From Lacticaseibacillus jixianensis (GTDB taxonomy: Bacteria > Bacillota > Bacilli > Lactobacillales > Lactobacillaceae): 64,000 nucleotides of DNA. The notes below the pieces were generated by a model. That model made no database searches. It worked only from the letters and a program-made list of their open reading frames with translations, and had not been told where the DNA came from. The position numbers were made by a program, and so were the translations under genes. Below, in pieces: positions 41,161 to 50,312 of this stretch. Location of the stretch: positions 62,001 to 126,000 of the forward strand of contig NZ_RHOJ01000005.1 of assembly GCF_003946485.1 (NCBI RefSeq), given 5' to 3'. Position 1 is the first letter of the stretch; every line of letters begins with the position of its first letter.

Positions 41161-42840
41161 ATGAGTAAAATCAAAGTGGTCGCCCTCGGTGGTGTGCGTG
41201 AGAACGGTAAAAACATGTACGCGATCGAAGTGGACGATCAAATTTTCGTTGTCGATTTTGGCCTGAAGTATCCGGACAACGAGCTGTTGGGCATTGATGT
41301 TGTCATTCCTGACCTGACCTATCTGGAAGAAAATGCAGACAAGATTGCCGGCATTTTCCTCACCCACGGCCACGCCGATGCGATTGGCGCGCTGCCTTAC
41401 TTCGTTGCCGATCACCCAGTGCCGGTCTTTGGCTCCGCGTTGACCATTGCGCTGGCCAAGCTGACGCTGACGTCGCCAAAAGCTAAGAAGTTCAAGGACT
41501 TCCACGTGATCACCGAAAAGTCGGTCATCGACTTCGGCAAGGTCAAGGTGTCCTTCTTCCCAACGACCCACAGCATTCCGGGCAGTCTCGGCATCGTCGT
41601 CGAGACCCCGAATGGTTCAATCGTCTACACCGGCGACTTCAAGTTCGACCAGGGCGCGCCGAAGATGTACCGGACCGACTTGTCGCGCCTGGCCAAGATC
41701 GGCGACCGCAAAGTGCTGGCCCTAATGTCCGATTCCAACAATGCGGAGTCGCCGTACCAGCACGCCAGTGAGAACGAAATTTACGACCACATCGAAGAGA
41801 CCTTCCACTATCAGGACGGGCGGGTGATCGTGGCCGGCGTCGCCAATAACATCCAGCGCATCCAGCAGGTCCTGAACGCCGCGGCACAAACGCACCGCCG
41901 CGTCGTCTTGACCGGCCGTGAGGTGGAACGCGTGGTCAAGACCGCGATCCGCATGAAGGCGCTGGTCCTGCCGGATGAGAACATCTTGGCCGCGACCAAG
42001 GAGCTCAAGGACCTGAAGCCCGAGGAAACCGTGGTTTTGGAAACCGGGCGGATGGGCGAGCCGTTGAAGTCCCTGCAGCGGATGGCCAACAACAAGCACC
42101 GCCTAGTTCACATTCACGAAGGCGACTTGGTCTACATCACGACCACCATCAGCCATTCGATGGAGACCATGGCCGCCAAGACGCGCGACATGATCTATCG
42201 GGCCGGCGGTGAGGTCAAGGCCATTTCCGACGACCTGCACGCGTCTGGCCATGCCAACAAGGATGACCTGCAGCTGATGATCAACCTGCTGCGGCCGAAG
42301 TTCGTGATCCCGGTCGAAGGGGAGTACCGGCAGCTGGAAGCACACCAGGAAATCGCTGCGGATGCCGGGATCCCGGCCGAGAACATCTTGATGCCGAACG
42401 TCGGGGACATCATCTCCTACGAGAAGGGCAAGATGCACATCTCGGGTCACGTTGACGCCGGCAACACCATGATCGACGGCATCGGGGTCGGTGACATCGG
42501 CAACATTGTGTTGCGCGACCGCAAGATGCTCGCCGAGGACGGCATTTTCATCGCCGTGGTCACCATCGACCGCAAGAAGAAGAAGATCGTCGCCAAGCCC
42601 AAGATCCAAAGCAAAGGCTTCGTTTACGTGAAGACCTCGCGTGATTTGCTTAATGAGTCGAGCGAGATCGTCGAGAAGTCCGTCCAGAAGGAATTGGACA
42701 ACAAGTCCTTTGACTGGAGCACGCTCAAGCAGTCCGTTCGCGACGACCTTTCTCGCTTCCTGTTTGACCACACGAAGCGGCGGCCGGTCATCTTACCGGT
42801 CATCATGGAAGTTAACCAGAACAGCGCCAAGCGTCAGTAA
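41161..42840 (+). CDS. rnjB: ribonuclease J2
   Basis: 559-residue paralogue of RNase J1, starting MSKIKVVALGGVRENGKNMY with the J2-type GVRENGKN in place of GGLGEIGKN. The zinc-binding motif reads HGHADA (69-74) where J1 has HGHEDH, so one metal ligand is replaced by Ala. That is the known J2 state with weak own activity and a structural role in the J1-J2 complex. The beta-CASP and C-terminal domains (HASGHANKDDLQ, IPVEGEYRQLEAH) are intact. Confidence 0.95.
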   Translation: MSKIKVVALGGVRENGKNMYAIEVDDQIFVVDFGLKYPDNELLGIDVVIPDLTYLEENADKIAGIFLTHGHADAIGALPYFVADHPVPVFGSALTIALAKLTLTSPKAKKFKDFHVITEKSVIDFGKVKVSFFPTTHSIPGSLGIVVETPNGSIVYTGDFKFDQGAPKMYRTDLSRLAKIGDRKVLALMSDSNNAESPYQHASENEIYDHIEETFHYQDGRVIVAGVANNIQRIQQVLNAAAQTHRRVVLTGREVERVVKTAIRMKALVLPDENILAATKELKDLKPEETVVLETGRMGEPLKSLQRMANNKHRLVHIHEGDLVYITTTISHSMETMAAKTRDMIYRAGGEVKAISDDLHASGHANKDDLQLMINLLRPKFVIPVEGEYRQLEAHQEIAADAGIPAENILMPNVGDIISYEKGKMHISGHVDAGNTMIDGIGVGDIGNIVLRDRKMLAEDGIFIAVVTIDRKKKKIVAKPKIQSKGFVYVKTSRDLLNESSEIVEKSVQKELDNKSFDWSTLKQSVRDDLSRFLFDHTKRRPVILPVIMEVNQNSAKRQ

Positions 42841-42852
42841 TTAGGCGCTGCA

Positions 42853-42878
42853 AGTCGAGCCCGCGGGTTCGGCTTTTT
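42853..42878 (+). terminator. intrinsic terminator of rnjB
   Basis: AGTCGAGCC / GGTTCGGCT stem (two wobbles) followed by five Ts. Confidence 0.8.
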
Positions 42879-42899
42879 GTTTGCGCCAGGGGCTGCGAC

Positions 42900-42908
42900 T
42901 GGTATCAT
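42900..42908 (+). promoter_or_regulatory. extended -10 promoter of the TPR gene
   Basis: TGGTATCAT 29 bp before the ATG at 42938. Confidence 0.5.
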
Positions 42909-42937
42909 TAAAGAGGACTAAAAAGGAGAGAGCATTC

Positions 42938-43855
42938 ATGGCAAAAGTTGTCCCGCTGCCGAATAACGGCAGTCGTCATCTGACTTTAGGGGTCTCGGCC
43001 CTGCAAAATAAGAACTATGCCAGTGCGGTGGCGCACCTGGAGAAGGCCTACAAGCAGACGCCGGTCTTTGACGTGGCGCGGCCCCTGGTCAAAGCCTACG
43101 TCGGCCTGAAGCAGGCTAAGCTGGCGGTGCCTTACATCAGTCAGTACATGGAGGACTTTCTGGCTGGCGAGCGGACGACGACCGTCCTGTTCGACGTGCT
43201 GTTGGCCCTGCCGGACTACCGGTTCGCCTGGGCGGTCCTGCACCACGTGGAAGGGCCGCTGCACCAAACGCTGATGGCGCGGGTCGAGGCGGCGGAGGCG
43301 CAGGACGATGCGGCGAACGCCCAGGAGCTTGATGACCTGGCGAAGAAGCTGCGCCACCTGGGCGGCTATGATGCGCACACTCAGGAGCAGATGATCGCCG
43401 ACCTGGGGCGGCTGCCGAAAGCGCGCATGATCGCGGCCGCCGTGCCCAACCTCACGGACCCGGATGTGCATCCGGCGATCCGCGTCAGCCTGCTGGACGC
43501 CCTGACCGCGGTGGGGGCGGACAAGCCGGTGTCGGTGAGCGGCTACCAGACTGCGGGCCAAGTTGTGCCGAGTAAGCTGCCCGGGGTGATGAACGACCCC
43601 ACGCTGCTGGCGGTCCTGAACCAGATTCAGCTGCAGATCGGCCTCACCGATCCGGAGCTGATGCGCGCAACGGTGGAGACGCTGCGCTTTGAGCTCGGTT
43701 ACCTTTACCCGTTCATTGATCAGGCCGTGGCTGATCCTAAGCACTTCGCGGCCAGCTACCTGGATAAGGAGGGCGCAAGCGTGACCCCAGGCGAGCGAGC
43801 GTTATTCAACTGGCTGGGTGAGCAGACGGCCAAGCTGAGTGAAATGGCGAATTAG
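42938..43855 (+). CDS. TPR-repeat protein
   Basis: 305 residues, soluble and helical. A clear repeat at about 14-46 (LTLGVSALQNKNYASAVAHLEKAY) and another at 45-80; the rest is weaker, with acidic and Ala-rich helices (EAAEAQDDAANAQELDDLAKKL). Conserved between rnjB and tuf in lactobacilli, function unknown. ATG preceded by AAAAGGAGAG. Confidence 0.82.
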   Translation: MAKVVPLPNNGSRHLTLGVSALQNKNYASAVAHLEKAYKQTPVFDVARPLVKAYVGLKQAKLAVPYISQYMEDFLAGERTTTVLFDVLLALPDYRFAWAVLHHVEGPLHQTLMARVEAAEAQDDAANAQELDDLAKKLRHLGGYDAHTQEQMIADLGRLPKARMIAAAVPNLTDPDVHPAIRVSLLDALTAVGADKPVSVSGYQTAGQVVPSKLPGVMNDPTLLAVLNQIQLQIGLTDPELMRATVETLRFELGYLYPFIDQAVADPKHFAASYLDKEGASVTPGERALFNWLGEQTAKLSEMAN

Positions 43856-43903
43856 CCGTTTGGCGGATTTCACGTGTAAAGGATGAAAACTTGACGCTAC
43901 CTG

Positions 43904-43931
43904 TTTACAAAAGCAGGTGGTCTGGTATAAT
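43904..43931 (+). promoter_or_regulatory. tuf promoter P1
   Basis: TTTACA (43904-43909), 16-bp spacer, TATAAT (43926-43931). The -35 lies inside a CCTG...CAGG inverted repeat. Confidence 0.7.
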
Positions 43932-43967
43932 CATCTACGGAATTCATTTCCAGTCAAAATATTGTTT

Positions 43968-43995
43968 TGGTATTTTGGCGTGAATGTAGTACTAT
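43968..43995 (+). promoter_or_regulatory. possible tuf promoter P2
   Basis: TTGGTA (43968-43973), 16-bp spacer, TACTAT (43990-43995), in the 130-nt leader of tuf. Confidence 0.4.
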
Positions 43996-44063
43996 AGAAC
44001 GTAAAGGATTACGGGCTTTTGTGCCTGTGTCTTTACGAAAAAATACAGGAGGTTCGTTTTTTC

Positions 44064-45254
44064 ATGGCTGAAAAAGAACACTATGAACGCACAAAGCCCC
44101 ACGTAAACATTGGTACGATTGGGCACGTTGACCACGGTAAGACAACTCTGACCGCGGCGATCACCAAGGTCTTGGCTGCTAAGGGCTTGGCTAAGGAACA
44201 GGACTACGCATCAATCGATGCTGCGCCTGAGGAAAAGGAACGTGGCATCACGATCAACACCGCCCACGTTGAATACGAAACCGAAAAGCGTCACTACGCA
44301 CATATCGATGCGCCAGGGCACGCTGACTACGTTAAGAACATGATCACCGGTGCTGCGCAGATGGACGGTGCGATCTTGGTTGTTGCCGCTACTGACGGCC
44401 CAATGCCACAGACTCGCGAACACATTCTGCTGGCTCGTCAGGTCGGTGTTGACTACATCGTTGTCTTCCTGAACAAGACAGACCTTGTTGACGATGACGA
44501 ACTGATCGACTTGGTCGAGATGGAAGTTCGTGAACTTCTGTCCGAATACGATTTCCCTGGTGACGATATTCCTGTCATCCGTGGCTCAGCGCTTAAGGCT
44601 CTGCAGGGCGATCCAGAACAAGAAAAGGTTATCCAGGAACTCATGGACACGGTTGACGAATACATCCCAACCCCAGTTCGTGACACCGACAAGCCTTTCT
44701 TGATGCCTGTTGAAGACGTCTTCACCATTACTGGTCGTGGTACCGTTGCTTCTGGTCGTATCGACCGTGGGACGGTTAAGATCGGTGACGAAGTCGCAAT
44801 CGTTGGTCTGAAGGATGAAGTCCTGAAGTCCGTCGTTACCGGCCTCGAAATGTTCCGCAAGACCCTTGATCTTGGGGAAGCCGGCGATAACGTTGGTGTT
44901 CTGCTTCGTGGGATCAACCGTGATCAGGTTGAGCGTGGCCAAGTTTTGGCTAAGCCAGGTTCGATCCAGACCCACAAGAAGTTCAAGGCTGAAGTCTACA
45001 TCCTGACCAAAGAAGAAGGTGGCCGTCACACGCCATTCTTCTCCAACTACCGTCCTCAGTTCTACTTCCACACCACTGATGTTACCGGTGTGATCGAACT
45101 GCCTGATGGCGTTGAAATGGTTATGCCTGGCGACAACGTTACCTTCGAAGTCGACATGATCGCGCCTGTTGCCCTTGAAAAGGGTACCAAGTTCACCGTT
45201 CGTGAAGGTGGCCGTACTGTTGGTGCCGGGGTCGTTTCTGAGATCCTCGACTAA
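44064..45254 (+). CDS. tuf: elongation factor Tu
   Basis: Delivers aminoacyl-tRNA to the ribosome. GTPase motifs GHVDHGKTT (19-27), [16 protein letters not shown] (GTP specificity), then domains 2 and 3 through VVSEILD. 396 residues. The codon use is the most biased in the window (CGT for Arg, GTT for Val), unlike its GC-rich neighbours. Start at 44064 after CAGGAGG. Confidence 0.98.
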   Translation: MAEKEHYERTKPHVNIGTIGHVDHGKTTLTAAITKVLAAKGLAKEQDYASIDAAPEEKERGITINTAHVEYETEKRHYAHIDAPGHADYVKNMITGAAQMDGAILVVAATDGPMPQTREHILLARQVGVDYIVVFLNKTDLVDDDELIDLVEMEVRELLSEYDFPGDDIPVIRGSALKALQGDPEQEKVIQELMDTVDEYIPTPVRDTDKPFLMPVEDVFTITGRGTVASGRIDRGTVKIGDEVAIVGLKDEVLKSVVTGLEMFRKTLDLGEAGDNVGVLLRGINRDQVERGQVLAKPGSIQTHKKFKAEVYILTKEEGGRHTPFFSNYRPQFYFHTTDVTGVIELPDGVEMVMPGDNVTFEVDMIAPVALEKGTKFTVREGGRTVGAGVVSEILD

Positions 45255-45268
45255 TCATCAGTATTATG

Positions 45269-45304
45269 AAACAGCATTCCGCGGTTGCGGAGTGCTGTTT
45301 TTGT
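45269..45304 (+). terminator. intrinsic terminator of tuf
   Basis: Stem AAACAGCATTCCGC / GCGGAGTGCTGTTT (one wobble) with a GGTT loop and T-run. Confidence 0.9.
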
Positions 45305-45356
45305 ATACGCTGAAGGCGCGATGCGCTTCTGTTCGAGCTGCGATATAATAATGATT

Positions 45357-46553
45357 ATGCAAAAACATCGCTTTAGTATCCAATTAGTTCTAAGTCCCTT
45401 CATCTCCCAACTGGGCAGCGCCATCTATCTGCTCGGGCTCAATTGGCTGGTCGTCAAGCAAACGGGTGACACCAAGCTGATCGGGCTGATTACGGGCGTC
45501 GGCGGCACCATGTTCTTCCTCGGTGATTTCCTGGCGGCGGTCATCGTTGACCATCACGATCGCAAGCGGGTCATGATCGTTTGCAACACGATCGCGGCTG
45601 CCATTTGTGTGCTTGGCGCCTGGCTGATCACGCCGAGCGCGCCGCAGACCTGGCTGTTGATCCTGATTACCAGTGTGCTGGACCTCATGACCACCATCAA
45701 CTTTCCGGCGGCCAAAGCGATCACCCCGGACATCATTGCCGCGTCGGCGCTGCAGCGGTTCAATGCGATTGCCAACGCTGTGTTCAACATGGCCAGCATC
45801 CTGTCACCACTGCTTGGGGGCCTGCTGCTCAGCAGTGGCCGGATCGGCTTTAAGGGCTTCTTGTTGATCAACGCCGGGTCGTATGTGATCGCCGGGCTGC
45901 TGATCTGGACAATGAGCAGTCCCCTGTTCAAGCCTGGGCAAGACGCCAGTGACCCCATCAAGGACACGCTCTACGGGCTGAAGTACGTCGTCGGCAATCA
46001 CCAGCTGGCGCTCATGATGCTCGCGCTGGGGGCATTCAACTTCTGTGCCGCGGGCTTTTTGCTGGCGGCGCCCTACATGGCGGATCATCTGTATGCCGGC
46101 CGGCCGAGCGCCTACAGCACGTTTCTGCTGATCAATGCGTGTGGTGGCCTGCTGGGTGGGACGCTGCTTTCGCTGCAGCGGCGGCGCGTATCGGTGATGC
46201 AGGTGTACACCGAGCAGTTGGTCATTGGGGTGCTCATGATCGGGCTTGGCATTCACCTGACGCATTTCCTGTGGCTGGCGCTCGCGCTGATCAATGGCTT
46301 CGTCAACTCACAGATGTTCAGCAGTGTGGCTACGCTCATGCAGGGCATGACGCCGCGCGAGTTGCTGGGCCGGGTGTTTGGGCTGATTTTCCTGGTGTAC
46401 GACGGGGTCCAGCCGCTGGGTAATTTCTTTTTCGGCCAGTTCATCAAGACCTGGGGCGCACACACGTACACGGTGCTTGGCAGCGTGCTAGTGTTGAGCT
46501 TTGCGCTCTTGATCTGGGCGACGCGGCGGACGCAGGCCCAAGCAGTGGCGTGA
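45357..46553 (+). CDS. MFS transporter
   Basis: 398 residues, about 12 helices, of the multidrug/macrolide-efflux type (MFS_3 or DHA1-like). The DHHDRKR loop (near 65-71) is the cytoplasmic A-like motif between helices 2 and 3. Several start codons are possible (45351, 45357, further up). A TATAAT at 45344-45349 ends one base before the first ATG, and no ribosome binding site is visible, so the mRNA may be leaderless. The substrate is unknown. Confidence 0.82.
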   Translation: MQKHRFSIQLVLSPFISQLGSAIYLLGLNWLVVKQTGDTKLIGLITGVGGTMFFLGDFLAAVIVDHHDRKRVMIVCNTIAAAICVLGAWLITPSAPQTWLLILITSVLDLMTTINFPAAKAITPDIIAASALQRFNAIANAVFNMASILSPLLGGLLLSSGRIGFKGFLLINAGSYVIAGLLIWTMSSPLFKPGQDASDPIKDTLYGLKYVVGNHQLALMMLALGAFNFCAAGFLLAAPYMADHLYAGRPSAYSTFLLINACGGLLGGTLLSLQRRRVSVMQVYTEQLVIGVLMIGLGIHLTHFLWLALALINGFVNSQMFSSVATLMQGMTPRELLGRVFGLIFLVYDGVQPLGNFFFGQFIKTWGAHTYTVLGSVLVLSFALLIWATRRTQAQAVA

Positions 46554-46627
46554 TTCGGGGTGCGACCTGAGAAACAGGCCGCGCCTTCGCCTTTCTCTCG
46601 GCCGGCGTTAATGGATGCAGCGTAATC

Positions 46628-46675
46628 AAAAAGCTTGTCACGACCAGGGACAATCCCCGGTGCGGCAAGCTTTTT
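46628..46675. terminator. bidirectional terminator between convergent MFS genes
   Basis: AAAAAGCTTG / CAAGCTTTTT stem (46628-46637, 46666-46675) with an inner CCGGGGATT-type hairpin. Confidence 0.82.
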
Positions 46676-46681
46676 GTGTCA

Positions 46682-48070
46682 TCAGTCAGTTGCGTGTTTG
46701 CGGGTGACGCGAACGATCAGTCCAAGCCCCAGTGCGCACAGAACTGCCAGCAGGATCAGCGTGTGCAAGGCGCCGGCCATGGTGCCTTGCGCGCTGGTGG
46801 CGGCGGTCTTCTGGCTGGCGGCAATCAGCGCGGCCGTGACGCTAGTGCCGACCGCGGCGGCAAACTGCTGCGTCGTGTTGAAAATGGCGTTGCCGTCGGT
46901 TTGCTCGGCTTTTCCGACTTGGCGCAGGCCGTTAGTCATCAGGTTGCCCATGCTCATGCCGATGCCGATCATGAAGACTAGGTACAGCCCCAAAATCAGT
47001 GGGTCGGTGAGGCGCGGCATGGCCGCCATCAGAATAATGCCCAGCAGTGTGATCCCGCTGCCCAGGCGCAGCGGCAGCTTGGGCCCGACGTTGTCGTACA
47101 GTCGGCCACTCAGCGGGGCGAGCAGCGCGCCCACCGCCGCACCGGGCAGGACAATGAGGCCGGCGGTCAGCGGGGTGCCGCCATCGACCAGCTGAATGTA
47201 ATTTGGCAGCAGGAAGGACAGCCCGAGCGCGTTGATCTGAAGCATCGCGAACGCCAGGATGTGGCTGGTGAACGTGGAATTATTGAAGAGCTTCAGATTG
47301 ATGATCGGCCGCTCCAGGTGACCCGACCGCCAGCCGAACAGGGCCAACGCGATGAGTCCCAGCAGCATCGCCCCACCGACTTTAGGGGTCAGAAACGGCG
47401 TGCTGCCAAAATTGCTGATGCCGAAGATCAGGCCGCAGAAGGTGACGATGATGAGCGCCACACTGGGCAGATCGGTGCTCGCTTTTTCCGTCGGCACTTT
47501 TTGCTCGATGCAAAACAGGCCGAGAAGCAAAGCGAGAAGCAGCAGGGGCAGGAGAAAGACGAAAATGTAGCGCCAGCTGAGCGCCGAGACCACCAGCCCG
47601 CCGAACGTGGGCCCGATGGCCGGGGCGACGCCGGTGATCATGGTGCCGATGCCCATCATGCTGCCGATTTTGGCTTTCGGCACCTGCTCAATGATGATGT
47701 TGAACATTAATGGCAGCGCGATGCCGGTGCCCAGGCCCTGAATGCCGCGGCCGAGCAGCAGCACCCAAAAGTGCGGCGCCACCGCGTCCAGGGCAACACC
47801 GGCGATGAAGAGCGTGATGGCAACCAGAAACAGCGGTTTGTTTTTGAAGCGGCGCTTGAGGGTGGCCGACAGCGGCACCATTGAGGCGACGACCAGCAGG
47901 TAAAGCGTGGTCATCCACTGGACCGTGTTGGTAGCGACGTGAAACTCGCGCATCAGCGTGGGGAAGGTGACATTCATGGCGGTTTCGACGATCACGCCGC
48001 AAAACGACATGATGCCCGTCGCTAAGACCGCGCCGATCACGCGCGGGCGAATGCGTTGCGGATCAGTCAT
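46682..48070 (-). CDS. MFS exporter, DHA2 (EmrB/QacA) family
   Basis: 462 residues with about 14 membrane helices. VETAMNVTFPTLMREFHV in helix 1 region and the conserved GRGIQGLGTGIALPLMFNII (motif C-like in helix 4-5). Drug/proton antiporter of the EmrB group. The start overlaps the MarR stop by 8 bp, making a marR-exporter operon, so expression is probably induced by a MarR ligand. The substrate is unknown. Confidence 0.88.
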   Translation of the reverse strand: MTDPQRIRPRVIGAVLATGIMSFCGVIVETAMNVTFPTLMREFHVATNTVQWMTTLYLLVVASMVPLSATLKRRFKNKPLFLVAITLFIAGVALDAVAPHFWVLLLGRGIQGLGTGIALPLMFNIIIEQVPKAKIGSMMGIGTMITGVAPAIGPTFGGLVVSALSWRYIFVFLLPLLLLALLLGLFCIEQKVPTEKASTDLPSVALIIVTFCGLIFGISNFGSTPFLTPKVGGAMLLGLIALALFGWRSGHLERPIINLKLFNNSTFTSHILAFAMLQINALGLSFLLPNYIQLVDGGTPLTAGLIVLPGAAVGALLAPLSGRLYDNVGPKLPLRLGSGITLLGIILMAAMPRLTDPLILGLYLVFMIGIGMSMGNLMTNGLRQVGKAEQTDGNAIFNTTQQFAAAVGTSVTAALIAASQKTAATSAQGTMAGALHTLILLAVLCALGLGLIVRVTRKHATD

Positions 48071-48485
48071 GGGCGCCTCCGTTCAACTGGATGAAGGTGG
48101 TGATCATCCGGTCGAAAACGGCCTGTTCAGCCGGCGTAAACGCGGTGGTCATCGCGTCCTGCTGGCCCTGAATGTAGGCCGTGATCTTCTGTTTCAGCTT
48201 GGCAGCCTTGGGCGTCAGGCTGACCGCCTTTTGCCGGGCGTCGGCGGGGGCGGCAACGCGCTTGATCAGGCCGCTTTTCTCCATGCGTTGCAGCGTCAGC
48301 GTGGCAGTGGAGCGCTGGATGGCGAACTCGGCCTCAATGTCGCGTTGCAGCACTTGACCGTGGTTACCCACGAAATCAATGATCGACATCTGTGTGCCCG
48401 TCAGGCCGAACTGTTTGGCGTAGGTGTCCATGTGTTTGTTCATCTGGTTGGTGGCTTGTTTAATGACCATCCCAAAGTTTGACAT
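48063..48485 (-). CDS. MarR family transcriptional regulator
   Basis: 140-residue winged-helix repressor. Recognition region VLQRDIEAEFAIQRSTATLTLQRMEKSGLI (48-77) then basic wing (RVAAPADARQKAVSLT). Directly upstream of the exporter it likely represses; a perfect inverted repeat overlaps its own ribosome binding site. Confidence 0.93.
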   Translation of the reverse strand: MSNFGMVIKQATNQMNKHMDTYAKQFGLTGTQMSIIDFVGNHGQVLQRDIEAEFAIQRSTATLTLQRMEKSGLIKRVAAPADARQKAVSLTPKAAKLKQKITAYIQGQQDAMTTAFTPAEQAVFDRMITTFIQLNGGAHD

Positions 48486-48495
48486 GTGAATCGTC

Positions 48496-48519
48496 CTTTC
48501 GTTAGTGAGCTAACGAAAG
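48496..48519. promoter_or_regulatory. MarR operator
   Basis: Perfect 10-bp inverted repeat CTTTCGTTAG / CTAACGAAAG with a 4-bp centre, 11 bp before the marR start and over its Shine-Dalgarno region. Its size and place suit autorepression by the MarR dimer. Confidence 0.8.
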
Positions 48520-48571
48520 CTACCCTACACCAATTGCTGGCTGAGTGCAAAGGCCAATTGGCGAACGGACG

Positions 48572-48603
48572 AAAAAAGGCCATCAGCCCCCGGCTGATGG
48601 TCC
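48572..48603 (-). terminator. intrinsic terminator of the APC permease gene
   Basis: GGCCATCAGCC / GGCTGATGGTCC stem with a six-T run on the minus strand, just after the stop. Confidence 0.85.
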
Positions 48604-48608
48604 CTGAG

Positions 48609-50060
48609 TTAATCTTTGAGCTTGATCTCGTCCAGCGGGATCAGGTGGGTGTGATGCCTGAGCTTGTACCAAGTGAAGAGGACGATGAATAGGGGGATCG
48701 ACATGTACGAAATGATCAGCTTATCCCAGGCGAAGGCCTTCAGCGACGGGATGTCCTGACCGATGATCACGACGATGCCGAGGACCAGCGCTAGGAGCGG
48801 GCCGAACGGGAACATTTTGGCGTGGTAGACGAGCTCGTCGACACTGTGGCCCTGCTTGATCAGCGCGCGGCGGAAGCGCAGGTGGGAGACGGCGATGCCG
48901 ATCCACGCGATGAAGCCGGTCAGCCCGCTGGCCGCGACCAGCAGCTGGTAGACGTTGGTGCCGAGAATGCTGGTGAGGAAGGTCAGTGCGCCGACCAGCG
49001 TGGTGAGCAGCAGCGCCGGCAGCGGCACCCCGCGCCGGTTGGTTTTACCATAGATGCGCGGCGCCATGCCATTGGCCCCCATGGCCCACAGCATGCGGGT
49101 GGAGGCGTACATGCCCGAGTTGGCCGATGACAGGACCGAGGTGAGAATGACCGCGTTCATCAGGCTGGCCGCCCCGGCGAGACCGATCCGTTGGAAGACC
49201 AGCGTGAACGGGGACATCGCGACGTGGGTCTCGCTGGCCCCGAGCAAATTCGGGTCCATGTAGGGGATCAGGGCGGCGATCACCGCAATGGCAAGGATGT
49301 AGAAGATCAGGATCCGCCAGAAGACCTCTTTGATTGCCTTGGGGATGCTGGTTTCCGGGGTCGCGGATTCAACGGCCGTGATGCCGATCAGCTCCGTGCC
49401 CTGAAAAGAAAACCCCGCCACCACAAACACCGACAGGCCCGCCGGCCAGCCGCCGTGAAACGGCGCGTCCCCCACGGTGAAGTTGCGCAGGCCGATCGCC
49501 TGGCCGCCGCCCAGCACCCCGATGATCGTCAGCAGGCCCACCGCCAGGAAGACGAGGACCGTGATCACTTTGATCATCGCCAGCCAGTACTCGGTCTCGC
49601 CGAACGCTTTGACCGAAATGACGTTGAGGATGAAGATCAGGGCCAGAAACCCCACCGAGAAGAGCCAGCCGGGGACGTGCGGCAGCCAGAAGTGCATGAG
49701 GATCGCCGTGGTGGAAATGTCCACGGCCAAGGTGATCGCCCAGTTGAACCAGTAGTTCCACCCGAGCGCGAAGCCGGCGGCCGGATCGACGAAGCGCGTC
49801 GCGTACTCGGCGAACGAGCCGGAGACGGGCATGTAGGTCGCCATTTCCCCGAGGCTGGTCATGAGAAAGTACACCATGATCCCGATCGCCATGTAGGCGA
49901 GCAGCGCGCCGCCCGGCCCGGCGGTGGCAATGGTGGAGCCGCTGGTGACAAACAGGCCAGTGCCGATACTGCCGCCGAGCGCGATCATCGACAGGTGGCG
50001 CGTCTGTAGGGACCGCTTCACGCTGCCTGCCTCGCCGCTGGCATTTGATTTGGTACTCAT
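48609..50060 (-). CDS. lysP: amino acid permease (APC superfamily, LysP-like)
   Basis: 483 residues, 12 helices. N-terminal RHLSMIALGGSIGTGLFVTSG (the AAT family substrate motif) and FQGTELIGITAVESATPE (near 224) as in the amino-acid/lysine permeases. Lysine is the likeliest substrate by resemblance, but other cationic or neutral amino acids are possible. GGAGGG site before the ATG. Monocistronic, divergent from an aminotransferase gene. Confidence 0.82.
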   Translation of the reverse strand: MSTKSNASGEAGSVKRSLQTRHLSMIALGGSIGTGLFVTSGSTIATAGPGGALLAYMAIGIMVYFLMTSLGEMATYMPVSGSFAEYATRFVDPAAGFALGWNYWFNWAITLAVDISTTAILMHFWLPHVPGWLFSVGFLALIFILNVISVKAFGETEYWLAMIKVITVLVFLAVGLLTIIGVLGGGQAIGLRNFTVGDAPFHGGWPAGLSVFVVAGFSFQGTELIGITAVESATPETSIPKAIKEVFWRILIFYILAIAVIAALIPYMDPNLLGASETHVAMSPFTLVFQRIGLAGAASLMNAVILTSVLSSANSGMYASTRMLWAMGANGMAPRIYGKTNRRGVPLPALLLTTLVGALTFLTSILGTNVYQLLVAASGLTGFIAWIGIAVSHLRFRRALIKQGHSVDELVYHAKMFPFGPLLALVLGIVVIIGQDIPSLKAFAWDKLIISYMSIPLFIVLFTWYKLRHHTHLIPLDEIKLKD

Positions 50061-50250
50061 CGAATAAACCCTCCGTAAACCGTAATAAACATAACGACGA
50101 GCTTAACATAGGGGGATTAAGCCCTGATGATAGCGGCTCTCATGAATCTATTAAGTGTGGGCATGGGCGCACACCATCAGAATCCGCCCGGCGGCGAGGC
50201 CAATCGTCGTTAAAGTGAATTTCATTCATTCTAGCCGGAAAAAGATGAGT

Positions 50251-50279
50251 TTTACTTCACCCGGCCAAGCGACTACGAT
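50251..50279 (+). promoter_or_regulatory. promoter of the aminotransferase gene
   Basis: TTTACT (50251-50256), 17-bp spacer, TACGAT (50274-50279), 33 bp before the ATG. Confidence 0.65.
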
Positions 50280-50312
50280 GAAGTTAATCTTAACCGGAAA
50301 GGTCGCATCCCC

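Noticed and set aside
48486-48692. 68-codon plus-strand ORF divergent from marR
   Set aside because: It runs through the operator and the permease terminator hairpin into the permease 3' end; no ribosome binding site.
50061-50312. Lysine riboswitch or T-box upstream of the LysP-like or aminotransferase gene
   Set aside because: None of the conserved riboswitch or T-box blocks are recognisable and there is no terminator in the leader.
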